This document shows positions 37,401-45,780 of a stretch of DNA of 63,717 nucleotides, piece after piece. How positions within the stretch are numbered: the first letter of the stretch is position 1; every line of letters starts with the position of its first letter. This DNA comes from Bacteroidales bacterium (GTDB taxonomy: Bacteria > Bacteroidota > Bacteroidia > Bacteroidales > WCHB1-69), in contig JAFXPL010000123.1 of the NCBI GenBank assembly GCA_017527945.1, forward strand, positions 1 to 63,717, given 5' to 3'. A model generated the notes under the pieces. The model searched no databases. It had not been told where the DNA came from and saw only the letters and a list, made by a program, of their open reading frames with translations. Both the position numbers and the translations under genes were made by a program.

Positions 37401-37886
37401 GAAATAGACGTTCGCCAAGGCAGCACTACGCTTGACACCGGCTTTCTCCACGCTGACCAAGGGGCGGGCATAGAAGGCATCGGAGCCGTAAATGCCCTGG
37501 TTATAGGAGAATGAGGGCTTGGGGCCGCTCTTCGACGCAGACACCTGCGAAGGATAAACGGGATAAAGGACACCCAGTTCATCGGCGGAATGGTCCTCGT
37601 AACGGGCGTTCACCACGCGAACAACCACCGAGTCGCAAACAGGAACTTGCAGCAACTTCGACAGCTGCGGCAACGCCGGGGCACCGGGATCGTACGTGGA
37701 TCCGAAGCCCGGCATGGAGACGGTCACAAAGTGACCCTCCGGAACAACGAGATCTTGAACATCCAATCCGGCCGTTTCAAACGAAATAGCCACTTTCTGA
37801 TAGGAATTCTGCGTGATTTTAATGTTTTGCGCGATGGCAAAATGGCATAAACCTATAAAGGCAAACCAAAGTAATAGCTTTTTCAT
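34482..37886 (-). CDS. Gingipain-like C25 cysteine protease with T9SS signal
   Basis: 1134 residues. Signal peptide (LLLWFAFIGLCHFAIA), a prodomain to about 225, then a peptidase C25 domain (about 228-600) with the catalytic His in TAHGSETSW (near 437) and Cys in MIGNCCQSGNF (near 469). Ig-like and CARDB-type beta domains follow, then a galactose-binding-like region around 910-1040. The last 75 residues (KVYPNPTNEWVVVESAQPVG ... GFYMLKVVFENG) are a type A Por sorting domain, so export through the type IX system and attachment to the cell surface are expected. Close relatives include PorU, the T9SS sortase, but PorU lacks this C-terminal signal. -7 box at 37927. Confidence 0.9.
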   Translation of the reverse strand: MKKLLLWFAFIGLCHFAIAQNIKITQNSYQKVAISFETAGLDVQDLVVPEGHFVTVSMPGFGSTYDPGAPALPQLSKLLQVPVCDSVVVRVVNARYEDHSADELGVLYPVYPSQVSASKSGPKPSFSYNQGIYGSDAFYARPLVSVEKAGVKRSAALANVYFCPVQYNPVTQQFRVYTHVDVEFTFVNANMAKTAALQKYASPLFSFDKEMVINKMQEVRNEYSAAPIKYLIIGNGMFASNEDLAAFVAWKKRLGYLVEVAYTTDANVGTTTTSIKNFIQSKYDAATPSNPAPTFLLLLGDREQLPAFNNQTNEDHITDLYYATLSGNDYLPDLYYGRLSATNNTELSHQIEKILMYEQYTMPDPSYLGKAVLIAGTDNYWAPTHANGQVNYITSNYINTNNPRYTNVMAHLYNCSSQAAQIRQEVSNGSGWTNYTAHGSETSWADPQFTVSQVASLQNTDKYGLMIGNCCQSGNFNTSVCFGEALLRAEKKGAMGYIGASNNSYWNEDYYWAVGVRSNVTANPAYMANALGMYDKLFHTHNEAYSNWVSTIGGIMAGGNMSVQSSSSDKKQYYWEIYHCFGDPSVQAYLGVPSEMEVTADEVLNTDATSYVAQVAPYAYVAMTQDGEFVAAAFADANGTVTLQLPSSLDPGDYELSAIAQNYIPYFQNVQIITPNGPYVVPTAVEVAEGATFFEGNNVFMNLTVANVGVDNATGVSARLVPQMNGVVMLQDSVYVGGIGVQQSESRANAFAFVMPAVEDYTDIPFVLSVRWNDTVITRSVNVRALLPKVELDSYTTLVNNVAVHKINAGDEVVLALTNQNKGHVAVNSGSIDVTCNYSGASVLTPLSSISGLDPNASVEKNFQVRFADTVPDESLVPFYVHIAYDNIIRVDTLYLLVGGNSEDFESGDFSQNNWSMNNYPWIITNTGAHSGTYCARSAQNLPGSSSSRMNVTISSDAPSTLSYYRKVSSEAGYDKFILYVDGNQKDEASGNTDWVLVSLDVAAGTHTFRFSYEKDYSQSSGSDCTWIDDIIFPSAGILVVEDVTDTTAVNVADYEASRAKVYPNPTNEWVVVESAQPVGQVVLYDLNGRVVRALNSLAAEGNRLNVSDLPSGFYMLKVVFENGQTQTLKIIKQ

Positions 37887-37926
37887 ATAATTAATGATTC
37901 GTTCTTTTACTCAAAAAATCAAGCCG

Positions 37927-37934
37927 CAAATATA
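37927..37934 (-). promoter_or_regulatory. -7 box of the C25 protease gene
   Basis: TATATTTG on the minus strand, 40 bases upstream of the start codon. Confidence 0.6.
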
Positions 37935-37973
37935 CACTTTTTCCATTATTACGCACCCTCAAATTTCCTCCAC

Positions 37974-38003
37974 AAAAAAAGGGACGCGAAGAATCGCGCC
38001 CCT
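37974..38003 (-). terminator. Terminator of the 2120-aa adhesin gene
   Basis: On the minus strand AGGGGCGCGA-TTCT-TCGCGTCCCT followed by TTTTTT; the single mismatch is a G-U pair in RNA. The stem resembles dispersed GGGGCGCGA-type repeats of Bacteroidota. Confidence 0.88.
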
Positions 38004-38026
38004 GCAAATTCGTTATGGTTTACGGT

Positions 38027-41000
38027 TTACCGTTTCACTATAAACGGTTTTGTCACCACACCCTGCCCTGTGGTCACGCGCACGAAATACATGCCGTCGG
38101 CCAAGCCCGAGACGTTGACGGATGTGGTTTCGCCCGTCATCGGGACGGTTTGCACCAATTTCCCATACACATCAAACAAGTGCAAATCCGCACTCACTTG
38201 TGCATTATACATTGTACATTGTACATTGACGAAGTCGTTCGCCGGGTTCGGGAACAGCACGACACCGCCCGCGAGATGGTCAGCAATGCCCACATTGGTG
38301 GTCGTTGCCGTGACGGAAGCGCTCCAGTCGCTCTGGTTTACGCCGCAGTCGGCCTGCACCTGAATCTCGTATGCCGTGGAGTCTTCCAACCCGGTAATCG
38401 TATAGCTGTGCGTGGCCGTGGATGCCGAGCTCCAGCTGCCGCTGTTCGCTTTCCGATAGCGGACATTCCAGCCGACCAGATCAGCATTGGCGTCCCAAGT
38501 CACCGTGATGGCATGATTCTCCACGTGGGAGACCTGCACATTCGTCGGCACCTCGCACGGGTCCGGTCCGAAAACGACATCATAAACCGTCACTTCGTCC
38601 AAACCGATACCGTAGCCGTAGGAAGCGGCACCGAGGAAGGCGATTTCCACGGAGGTGTTCCCCGAGGTGGGCAGCGCCACCGAATCCACCGTCCACGACT
38701 CTATCGACGTGCTGAAGGAGGCCAAATACTGCCAATCGCCCGAAGATGAGGTCCGAAAATAGACCCCCAGCGTGTCGCGGTCACTGCCCCAAGCCGCCTG
38801 AATGTGCGTGAACTTCAAGTACGGGTTGGCGAGGCCGCTCAGGTCCAAGACCGGCGAGACAAGGCGGGAGAAGAAGACATCCTCGTTGTTGTCCGCCCCG
38901 AAGAACAGGAAACGGCTACCCGACGGGGCCGTCTCGTAGGCCGCATACCCGAAAGCGTACATCAGCTCTTCATTAGTGGTGTAGTCGTTTCGCCAATAGT
39001 AGGCGTCGGAGGTGTTTCCAGAGACCGTCCAGCATTCGGTGGAAGCCTCGAAGCCCTCCACGAACGGGAATGCGGAGATCGTGCCGCACGCCGTGTTGAA
39101 GGAGGTTTCCGCGTATGGCGACTCGTCGCCTGCCCCGCACACCGCCTTCACGCGCACATCATATACGGCAGACTCCAGCAAGCCGGCGATCGTGTAGGTG
39201 GTCGTGTTCACCGTCGCTTCCGTCCACACCGTCTCGTAGTTCTGCTTGTAACCCACCACCCATTCGTTTTCGGAACCACCTGGGGTCCAGGTAATTGTCG
39301 CGGAGTGCAGCGTATTGTCCACCGCCACTGCGAGGCCGGTCGGCATCGGGCAGGCGAGGTTCACACAGCCCGTGGTCAACACGAAGCCGCTACCCACGGA
39401 CGAAAAGTCGGAAACGAAGTTCAGGGTAATCGGGCCGGAGGTTGAGGTCAGCAACGGCACCGTGACGGCTGTCCCTGAGAACGAGCCGAGCAGCGTTCCG
39501 CCAATCCCTACCCCATCGTAAACGTAAAGGAAGTCATAGCCCGATTCGGTGTTCACCGTTCCCGAAATCGTGACCGCGCTGCCCGGCTCGGGATAGACCA
39601 CCAACATCCCGTTGGCGTTGTTCGAGTAGGAGCCGGTCGCGCCGCCGTCATCGTAAACCATGACGCCGCACGAAGTGATGGTCTGCGTACCGCTTACAGG
39701 CACCGTCACGGCACCGGCCGCGAACGTCAGCGGCCCGCACATCAGGCTGTTGCCGCCGCCGTCGCACTCCGCCATCACATAGACATCATACATCGCGCCC
39801 GGAGTCAAGCCGGTGAACGCATAGAACGTGTCCACAATCCCGTTGACCGTAGTGCCGCCGGCATTCGGGTTGAAATACTGCGGCCCATAGACCAGCGCGT
39901 AGGAGGCGGCATTCCCCGTCCAGCCCACCGTGGTGGCAGAGGAGGTGACTTCCGCGAGATGCAGACCTGCAGGGGCATCGCACAACGTGGGCACGCACGT
40001 CACATGAATCATGAAACCCGCGTATGACACAGAGCCGTCGGAGACAAAATGAAGCGTCGCCGCGCCGCTCACAGCTATCAGATCCTGCACCATGGCACTG
40101 GCGCTGTACACGCCCAAAAGGGTGCCGCCGGTACCCGCCCCGTCGTAAATGTACAACTGGTCGTATTCTTCCTCCGTGTTGACCGTTCCCGACAACATCA
40201 GCGCGTTGCCCGGTGCATCGGCATACACCACCAATGTGGCCTCCATATCGCCGGAGTAGCTGCCCGAATAGCCGCCATCATCCAAAATATAAGTATTGCA
40301 GGTGTGGAGCGTGTCGGCCCCGTTGGCCATCAGCCAGGCACCCTGCACCACCGTGGCAGGACCCGCATACACGGCATCGCCGGAAGCGCAGTCCGTTCTC
40401 ACATAGAAGTCGTAAATCTCATTGGCGACAAGGCCGGTAATCACGGCAGTATGCTCATTGGCAGGTTCCTCGGTGCCGTTGCCGGGCACGAAACCGTGAG
40501 GGCCGTACTCCACCACCCACTGCGTGGTCGAGCTGTTGTCTATCCAGCTCACCCGGACGGAATCACCGCCTAACGACAACGCCTGCACCTGCAACGGGAG
40601 AGAGCATCCGTCGGCCTCGCTCACCGTCAGGTTGTCCATATAGCCCAGCCCCGACACGCCTCTGAAGGCGATGCGCTGGCCGGAACCCTCGTAGTTCGCG
40701 AAATAGACCTCATAGTCGTTCCAGCCCTCCGCGAAGAAAGTCACCGTATCAACCGGAACGAAGACGGAATCCTCCATGACACCCGCTAACAGCCGGAATC
40801 CCGTGGCTGCTGTACGGTACTTGAAGGAGACCTTGAGCGTGTTCAACGGATAATCGCCGCTGATGGCAGGAAGCACGACCTGGGAATAATTGGCAGCGTT
40901 GCCGTTGAAACAAAGCACTCCGGGTGTGCTGAACGGCGTGTTGTTGGTGATGTACGGATAGTTGGCGTAGTTTCCCGTGCCGCCCCTTTCCCAACAGGTG

Positions 41001-44000
41001 GGGAGGATGGCGGCGGTGGCGTTGCCGGTGCCGTACGTGTCGAAGTTCTCCACCAGCGGAAGTCCGGCAATCTCCCCGCAGACCAACGTGACGGTCAGCG
41101 GACCCGCCCACGGGCTCTGCACGCCGCCGCAGTCGCTCTGCACGTAGAAGTCTAACGTGGCATTAGTCGGCAGGTCCGAGATTTCCATCGTGGTGGAGTA
41201 CGCCTCTGTCGTCGTGCCTGCACCCAAGGCGAAACCGTGCATACCATACTGCACATTCCACGCGACGGCCTCATCGGAGGCGTTCCAGGCCAGCGTCAAC
41301 GAGCTACCGGTCACTTCCTCCGCCCAAAGCGAGTCAGGAGCCACGCACGAAGCGTCATAAAGTTCTACATTGTCCATATATGTATAATGGTTGCCCGAAT
41401 AGAGGAAAGCGATGTAACGTCCTTCTCCAGCATAATCCGCGAAAGGCACCACGAATTCCTGGAAGCTGCCGGCCGCTGTCGCGAGCAGCGTGTCCACCGG
41501 GACAAACGTGGAGGCCTGCATCGGATCGGACAGCACGCCCACTATCAACGGATGGTTGAGCGTTGACTGTTTCAGCTTGAAACGCACCGAGAGGTTCGTG
41601 AGATCGTACAACTCGTCGAGTTCCGGCATCACCGCCATCTCGTAGGTGGCCGTCGTCGAATAGAACGTGAGTGCACCGGGCGCGGAGACCACGTTCGACG
41701 ACGTGCTGCCGCCCTGGATCTGCGGGTAGTTGGACGAATAGGTCTTCAGACGGCTCCAGCAGGAGGGATAGGCCCCCGAGCCGGTACCGTAAGTGTCGAA
41801 CATCTCCGCATACGGAATGGTCATTGGCTCGCAGTCGGTAGTGAGCGTCACCGACTGCCAGTCGCTGTGGTCATCGGTGCCGCACACCGCGCGCACCCTG
41901 AACATATAGGAGGTTGCCGGCTGCAGAGTGTCGATGGTAAGGGCCATATCCGTGAACGTGCCCAACGACACCCACTGCGGGTCGCCCGCGAGAGTGTACT
42001 CCACCTCCCACTCACTCTCGTTGCCGCCGGCGGACCACAGCACCGTGGCCGTGCGCGAGGTCACCGCCGCCACCACAGGAGTGGGCGACGGGCAAGTGCA
42101 GCCCGTGGTGAGGAATCGCACATTGCTGCGCTCGCCACCCATGCTGTAATAGACATCCGCATTTCCAAGCGGATTCAGCATCGAAACCTGCGCGTCGTCG
42201 CTGTAATAGCACAAGGAGACATTGCTTCCGCCCTGGTGGGTGGAGAACTTGTAGGCGCTGCCGTCATAGCTGCCGGAGTTGTCGAGCACGGCCAGCACAA
42301 GGTTGGAGGTGCCGTCATAAACGAAGGCGCTGTCGAACGGGAAATAGTTCCATCCCGTATGGCAGTTGAGCATTCCTTGATAAACAAGCGTGAGTGCCGA
42401 CGGGGCCACCGGGGCACCCTCCGACGGGAACGCGCTCAACGTGGTATGGCCGAGATACACCAAGACATTGGGTTTCTCCACCATGTTGCTGGTGTGCCGG
42501 AAATCGAAGCCCACGCCGTTGATTTCCGTCAGGCCGGCAAGTTCCTCCGCCCTGAAAAGTTGCTGCGTATAAGAATAATTGTAGAAGTTATTGAGCGGAA
42601 ATTCGTACGAACTTGACGTGCCGTCACCCACCGCCTTATAGCACGGTGCCTCGGAGGTCGTGGCGAACGTGGAAGTCGCAACATCGCTCAAATCGCCCGA
42701 CTCGCACGATGCATAGACCCGAACGGCGTAGGAGCTCTCCGGCGTCAAGCCCGAAAGCATGAAATAGGGCTCATAGACAGTCTGTGTGACCCACGCCTCG
42801 GTCCCTAATTCGGCATATTCCACGATGTAGGAGACCGGAGTGCCCAGCGTTCCAGGCGACCACGACACAAACGCGCCGTTGCCCGTAATGGCGGAAACCG
42901 TCAGGCCAGCCACCGGCGAGCAGTTCGGGATATAGTCCAGCACGACGTCATCGACATAGTTGCTGCCCGTCCCGACGTGCCGTATGGCAATGTAACGCCC
43001 CGTGTCGGCATAATCGCCGAACACCACTTCCACATCGTTCCACGTGGAAGTCGCAGTGGGCAGGGAGGCAATCTCCTGGAAGGTGGACACATCGGCAGGG
43101 TCTGTCATCACGCCCACACTGCCGTAGGAGGAACCAATATGATAGTATTTGAAAGTCAGCTGCAACTCATTGATATTAACACTGTTGTCAACAGGCGGAA
43201 GCACCGCGACGTTGTACGTGCTCGTGGTGCTGTAGAAACGGAGCACGGCAGGCGCACTCGGAGCAAAAGAGAGGTTATAGACGTAGGGATAGGAGCTGGT
43301 GGTCGGGTTGAGCTTCGACCAGCAATGCGGGAACACCGACGAGCCGGCCCCCTCGTCATCGAACGACATGCGGTAGGGCAAGTCAGTGATGGCGCCGCAA
43401 GGGGTGGCCACCTTGATGGAACGCCAGCCCGACACCTCGCCGTCGCAGACCGTGCGCACATACAGTTTGTAGATGGATAACAGACTGAGCCCCGTGAACT
43501 GGACGAACGTGTCCGTCACCGTTGTCAAATAGGCGCTGTTCTCCGGATCCTCGTTGCCGGTCACGCAGGCCGCCTCCCAAATGGTGCCTCCCGCCGTGTC
43601 CGACCAGGAAAACGTGATGTCGCCCTCTGCCGACACATCCGCCAACAGATTGACCGGTCGCTGGCAAGTTACTGCCACCGGCGTGAACCGGTAGGTGAGG
43701 TTGACCGGATGATACGTCGAGGAGACAGTCATCGACTGCACCAACGCACTCTCGGCCGTAACCGCGCCATTCCACGCGGGCGTGAGGCCAGGAACCACAA
43801 ACAGGTTCACCCCTTCGTCCACATTGCGGAGGCCCACCTCCACGCTCTCCGTCGAGGAGACCAGCATCGAGCCGTAGCAGAACTCGATCAGGTTGGTGCT
43901 CTCGTGAAGCTTCACCTGGAAATTGTAGCGGTTGTCCTCACCGTAGTTGGGCACATCGCACCACTCCACCGTGAGCACCCGGTCCGGGGACGCCCCCGAG

Positions 44001-44389
44001 ACCTCGTACCAGACCCCGGTGTTCGCCGTCACCCAGTCGCCGACAATGTTCAAGTCGTGCGCCAACGGAGAAATAATCCCGTAGGAGGATGACCAGCTGG
44101 GTGCGTAGGCATCCACTCCCTCGCCAGTGGTCAGGTAGCCGTTGGAGCAGGCATACAGCGTCGCACCCGCCGCCAACTGCGTGTTGCCGAAGCGGAATGC
44201 GAACGGCAGCAGCAACGAACCGTATTCGTCGTCACCATGACAGGCGGTCAGCTCCGTGCCCGTCGGCACGATGGAGGTGTATGCTTCGTTCTCCAGCACA
44301 GTCATCTGGTAATCTTCCAGACTCTGCGCCCCCAATCTCGGAAAAGACACCGCCAAAATGAAAATCAGCAGAAAATAAATCTTCTTCAT
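38027..44389 (-). CDS. Giant secreted FN3/adhesin/CUB protein with T9SS signal
   Basis: 2120 residues. Signal peptide (about 1-21), an N-terminal beta domain to about 235, then an alternating series: eight FN3-type domains (each starting near a P-x-x-L/V and a central W), four cleaved-adhesin/MAM-like jelly rolls marked by F-D-T/E-Y-G-x-G or FEA and a C-W-x-R/S, and two CUB-like domains (DDGGYSGSYS, DDGGATGSYS; both with YDGxGxGGTLLG). The C-terminus (VLFPNPANDFVNV ... GMYFVRVTTGQG) is a type A Por sorting domain, so it should be exported by T9SS and surface-bound. No protease catalytic residues are seen; adhesion is the likely role. A short TGTACAA tandem lies inside the sorting-domain codons at 38197-38229. 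Confidence 0.88.
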   Translation of the reverse strand: MKKIYFLLIFILAVSFPRLGAQSLEDYQMTVLENEAYTSIVPTGTELTACHGDDEYGSLLLPFAFRFGNTQLAAGATLYACSNGYLTTGEGVDAYAPSWSSSYGIISPLAHDLNIVGDWVTANTGVWYEVSGASPDRVLTVEWCDVPNYGEDNRYNFQVKLHESTNLIEFCYGSMLVSSTESVEVGLRNVDEGVNLFVVPGLTPAWNGAVTAESALVQSMTVSSTYHPVNLTYRFTPVAVTCQRPVNLLADVSAEGDITFSWSDTAGGTIWEAACVTGNEDPENSAYLTTVTDTFVQFTGLSLLSIYKLYVRTVCDGEVSGWRSIKVATPCGAITDLPYRMSFDDEGAGSSVFPHCWSKLNPTTSSYPYVYNLSFAPSAPAVLRFYSTTSTYNVAVLPPVDNSVNINELQLTFKYYHIGSSYGSVGVMTDPADVSTFQEIASLPTATSTWNDVEVVFGDYADTGRYIAIRHVGTGSNYVDDVVLDYIPNCSPVAGLTVSAITGNGAFVSWSPGTLGTPVSYIVEYAELGTEAWVTQTVYEPYFMLSGLTPESSYAVRVYASCESGDLSDVATSTFATTSEAPCYKAVGDGTSSSYEFPLNNFYNYSYTQQLFRAEELAGLTEINGVGFDFRHTSNMVEKPNVLVYLGHTTLSAFPSEGAPVAPSALTLVYQGMLNCHTGWNYFPFDSAFVYDGTSNLVLAVLDNSGSYDGSAYKFSTHQGGSNVSLCYYSDDAQVSMLNPLGNADVYYSMGGERSNVRFLTTGCTCPSPTPVVAAVTSRTATVLWSAGGNESEWEVEYTLAGDPQWVSLGTFTDMALTIDTLQPATSYMFRVRAVCGTDDHSDWQSVTLTTDCEPMTIPYAEMFDTYGTGSGAYPSCWSRLKTYSSNYPQIQGGSTSSNVVSAPGALTFYSTTATYEMAVMPELDELYDLTNLSVRFKLKQSTLNHPLIVGVLSDPMQASTFVPVDTLLATAAGSFQEFVVPFADYAGEGRYIAFLYSGNHYTYMDNVELYDASCVAPDSLWAEEVTGSSLTLAWNASDEAVAWNVQYGMHGFALGAGTTTEAYSTTMEISDLPTNATLDFYVQSDCGGVQSPWAGPLTVTLVCGEIAGLPLVENFDTYGTGNATAAILPTCWERGGTGNYANYPYITNNTPFSTPGVLCFNGNAANYSQVVLPAISGDYPLNTLKVSFKYRTAATGFRLLAGVMEDSVFVPVDTVTFFAEGWNDYEVYFANYEGSGQRIAFRGVSGLGYMDNLTVSEADGCSLPLQVQALSLGGDSVRVSWIDNSSTTQWVVEYGPHGFVPGNGTEEPANEHTAVITGLVANEIYDFYVRTDCASGDAVYAGPATVVQGAWLMANGADTLHTCNTYILDDGGYSGSYSGDMEATLVVYADAPGNALMLSGTVNTEEEYDQLYIYDGAGTGGTLLGVYSASAMVQDLIAVSGAATLHFVSDGSVSYAGFMIHVTCVPTLCDAPAGLHLAEVTSSATTVGWTGNAASYALVYGPQYFNPNAGGTTVNGIVDTFYAFTGLTPGAMYDVYVMAECDGGGNSLMCGPLTFAAGAVTVPVSGTQTITSCGVMVYDDGGATGSYSNNANGMLVVYPEPGSAVTISGTVNTESGYDFLYVYDGVGIGGTLLGSFSGTAVTVPLLTSTSGPITLNFVSDFSSVGSGFVLTTGCVNLACPMPTGLAVAVDNTLHSATITWTPGGSENEWVVGYKQNYETVWTEATVNTTTYTIAGLLESAVYDVRVKAVCGAGDESPYAETSFNTACGTISAFPFVEGFEASTECWTVSGNTSDAYYWRNDYTTNEELMYAFGYAAYETAPSGSRFLFFGADNNEDVFFSRLVSPVLDLSGLANPYLKFTHIQAAWGSDRDTLGVYFRTSSSGDWQYLASFSTSIESWTVDSVALPTSGNTSVEIAFLGAASYGYGIGLDEVTVYDVVFGPDPCEVPTNVQVSHVENHAITVTWDANADLVGWNVRYRKANSGSWSSASTATHSYTITGLEDSTAYEIQVQADCGVNQSDWSASVTATTTNVGIADHLAGGVVLFPNPANDFVNVQCTMYNAQVSADLHLFDVYGKLVQTVPMTGETTSVNVSGLADGMYFVRVTTGQGVVTKPFIVKR
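38197..38229. repeat. ACATTGT tandem inside coding sequence
   Basis: Three to four copies of a 7-base unit within the sorting domain of the giant adhesin, encoding VNVQCTMYNAQ on the minus strand. It is the same kind of array that elsewhere sits between genes. Confidence 0.7.
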
Positions 44390-44613
44390 AACGTTTGCTT
44401 TATATTTATCAAATTATTTACAACAATCTGTATATCAACATTATAACAGCCAAACCCTACTATCCCGTTTCCCATGAGACAGAATTGGCAAATTTACATC
44501 TTCTTTCCTGAAAAAAAACGTATGTTGAAAAAAGTTGATAAGTCACGCAGAAGCGCAATTCAAGGTCATCAAAAAAAAAATTTCCAAGCGTGTCGGGGTA
44601 TTCGAAAAAAGTG

Positions 44614-44621
44614 TATTTTTG
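44614..44621 (+). promoter_or_regulatory. -7 box of tRNA-His
   Basis: TATTTTTG, 26 bases before the tRNA. The rest of 44390-44613 shows no gene. Confidence 0.6.
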
Positions 44622-44646
44622 CCGCGTCTTTTTGAGCCACCCAAAT

Positions 44647-44721
44647 GGCGGTTGTAGCTCAGTTGGTTAGAGTACCGGATTGTGGTTCCGTGGGTCGTCG
44701 GTTCGAATCCGACCTGCCGCC
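44647..44721 (+). tRNA. tRNA-His (GTG)
   Basis: A cloverleaf of 75 bases: acceptor GCGGTTG with an extra 5' G (G-1) that faces C73, the hallmark of tRNA-His; D-arm GCTC-AGTTGGTTA-GAGT; anticodon loop TTGTGGT (GTG); T-arm GTCGG-TTCGAAT-CCGAC. The acceptor stem has one T-T mismatch and the anticodon stem one C-T at its outer pair. CCA is not encoded. A terminator follows. Confidence 0.95.
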
Positions 44722-44741
44722 CGAAAGTCTCACAAAACAAT

Positions 44742-44783
44742 AAAAATCAGCGGATTACGGTAAGTTTCCGCTGATTTTTTTTT
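44742..44783 (+). terminator. Terminator after tRNA-His
   Basis: AAAAATCAGCGGA-N12-TCCGCTGATTTTT followed by more T. Confidence 0.9.
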
Positions 44784-44888
44784 CATCATCGACCAATTTC
44801 GTTCATCTGGGCTTGCCGCATTGGTTGACAAAACATTGGGAATCAAGCGAATAAAAACCTACAAACCCCATCAATCAAAAAAAAAACG

Positions 44889-44896
44889 TATTTTTG
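44889..44896 (+). promoter_or_regulatory. -7 box of the SUMF1-MATE operon
   Basis: TATTTTTG, 51 bases before the lipoprotein start codon. Confidence 0.6.
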
Positions 44897-44947
44897 CACC
44901 CGAAATAATGTTTTAAAAGTCTAACTAATTAAAAACCGCTTGTCATA

Positions 44948-45779
44948 ATGAAAATCAGAATTTTAACTATCGTAGCGGCAATAGCATTGACTCTTATCGG
45001 CTGCCAAAAGGATAAAGTAAACAACAACCGCTGGGGCGCGGAGACGCTCACTTTCAAGGTGAACAATTCCTCTGACGAGTTTATCATGAAAAAAGTGGAA
45101 GGTGGCAATTATTCGATGGACTATATGTATGTATGAGGACCAAGTGACGACTGTCACAGGATCGCTCTCCGACTTTTACATTTGCCCCATCGAGGTGACC
45201 AACAAGCTTTGGGACGCGGTTATGGGTTGGAGACCCGAAGGACAGTCAAACAATGGCGACTCACACCCTGTCAGCAATGTGAATTACTACGACATCGTCA
45301 AGGAGGGTGGTTTCATCGACAAGCTGAACAAGATATGTGCCGACCAACTGCCCGCCGGCAAGCGTTTCGCACTGCCCACCGAGGCCCAGTGGGAGTATGC
45401 AGCCCGCGGCGGACAAAAGTCGATGGGTTACAAATATGCCGGATCCAACACGATAGACAACGTGGCCTGGTACGCCGGCAACTCGGACAACCAAACCCAC
45501 CCCGTCGGCCTGAAGCAGCCCAATGAGCTCGGCCTCTACGACATGACCGGCAACGTCTGGGAATACTGCAACGACTGGTATGCCGACTTGGCCAACATCC
45601 CCGCCAACCAGGGCACCGACTATGCCGGTCCCGAAACAGGCGAAGTCATTGTAGGCTGCGGTGGATGCTACGACAGCGAGCCTTACACCTGCACATATTC
45701 CTACCACGGTCAAGAGATTGAACACAACGGCCGCAACGCCACGGTAGGATTCCGCATCGTTTTGAGACATATATATTAA
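44948..45779 (+). pseudogene. SUMF1-like lipoprotein, frameshifted at a TATG repeat (possibly switchable)
   Basis: The first frame (44948-45136) starts with a lipoprotein signal (MKIRILTIVAAIALTLIGCQ) and reads into VEGGNYSMDYMY, the start of a formylglycine-generating-enzyme-like fold, then stops. The rest (EDQVTTVTGSLSDFYICPIE ... GFRIVLRHIY, to 45779) continues without loss in another frame and has the family blocks PTEAQWEYAARGG and GLYDMTGNVWEY. The break is at three tandem TATG units (45124-45135); two units would restore a single frame of about 275 residues. Bacteroidota SUMF1-like lipoproteins mostly are binding proteins rather than enzymes. Phase variation, a recent mutation or an assembly error are all possible. 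The downstream MATE gene starts two bases after the stop. Confidence 0.8.
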
Positions 45780-45780
45780 A

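Noticed and set aside
35415..37514. 699-codon plus-strand open frame opposite the C25 protease gene
   Set aside because: Antisense shadow; low-complexity Val/His/Gly composition and no motifs.
34482..37886. Assignment as PorU, the T9SS sortase
   Set aside because: The protein ends in a T9SS sorting domain itself, which PorU does not carry; it fits a gingipain-like substrate better.
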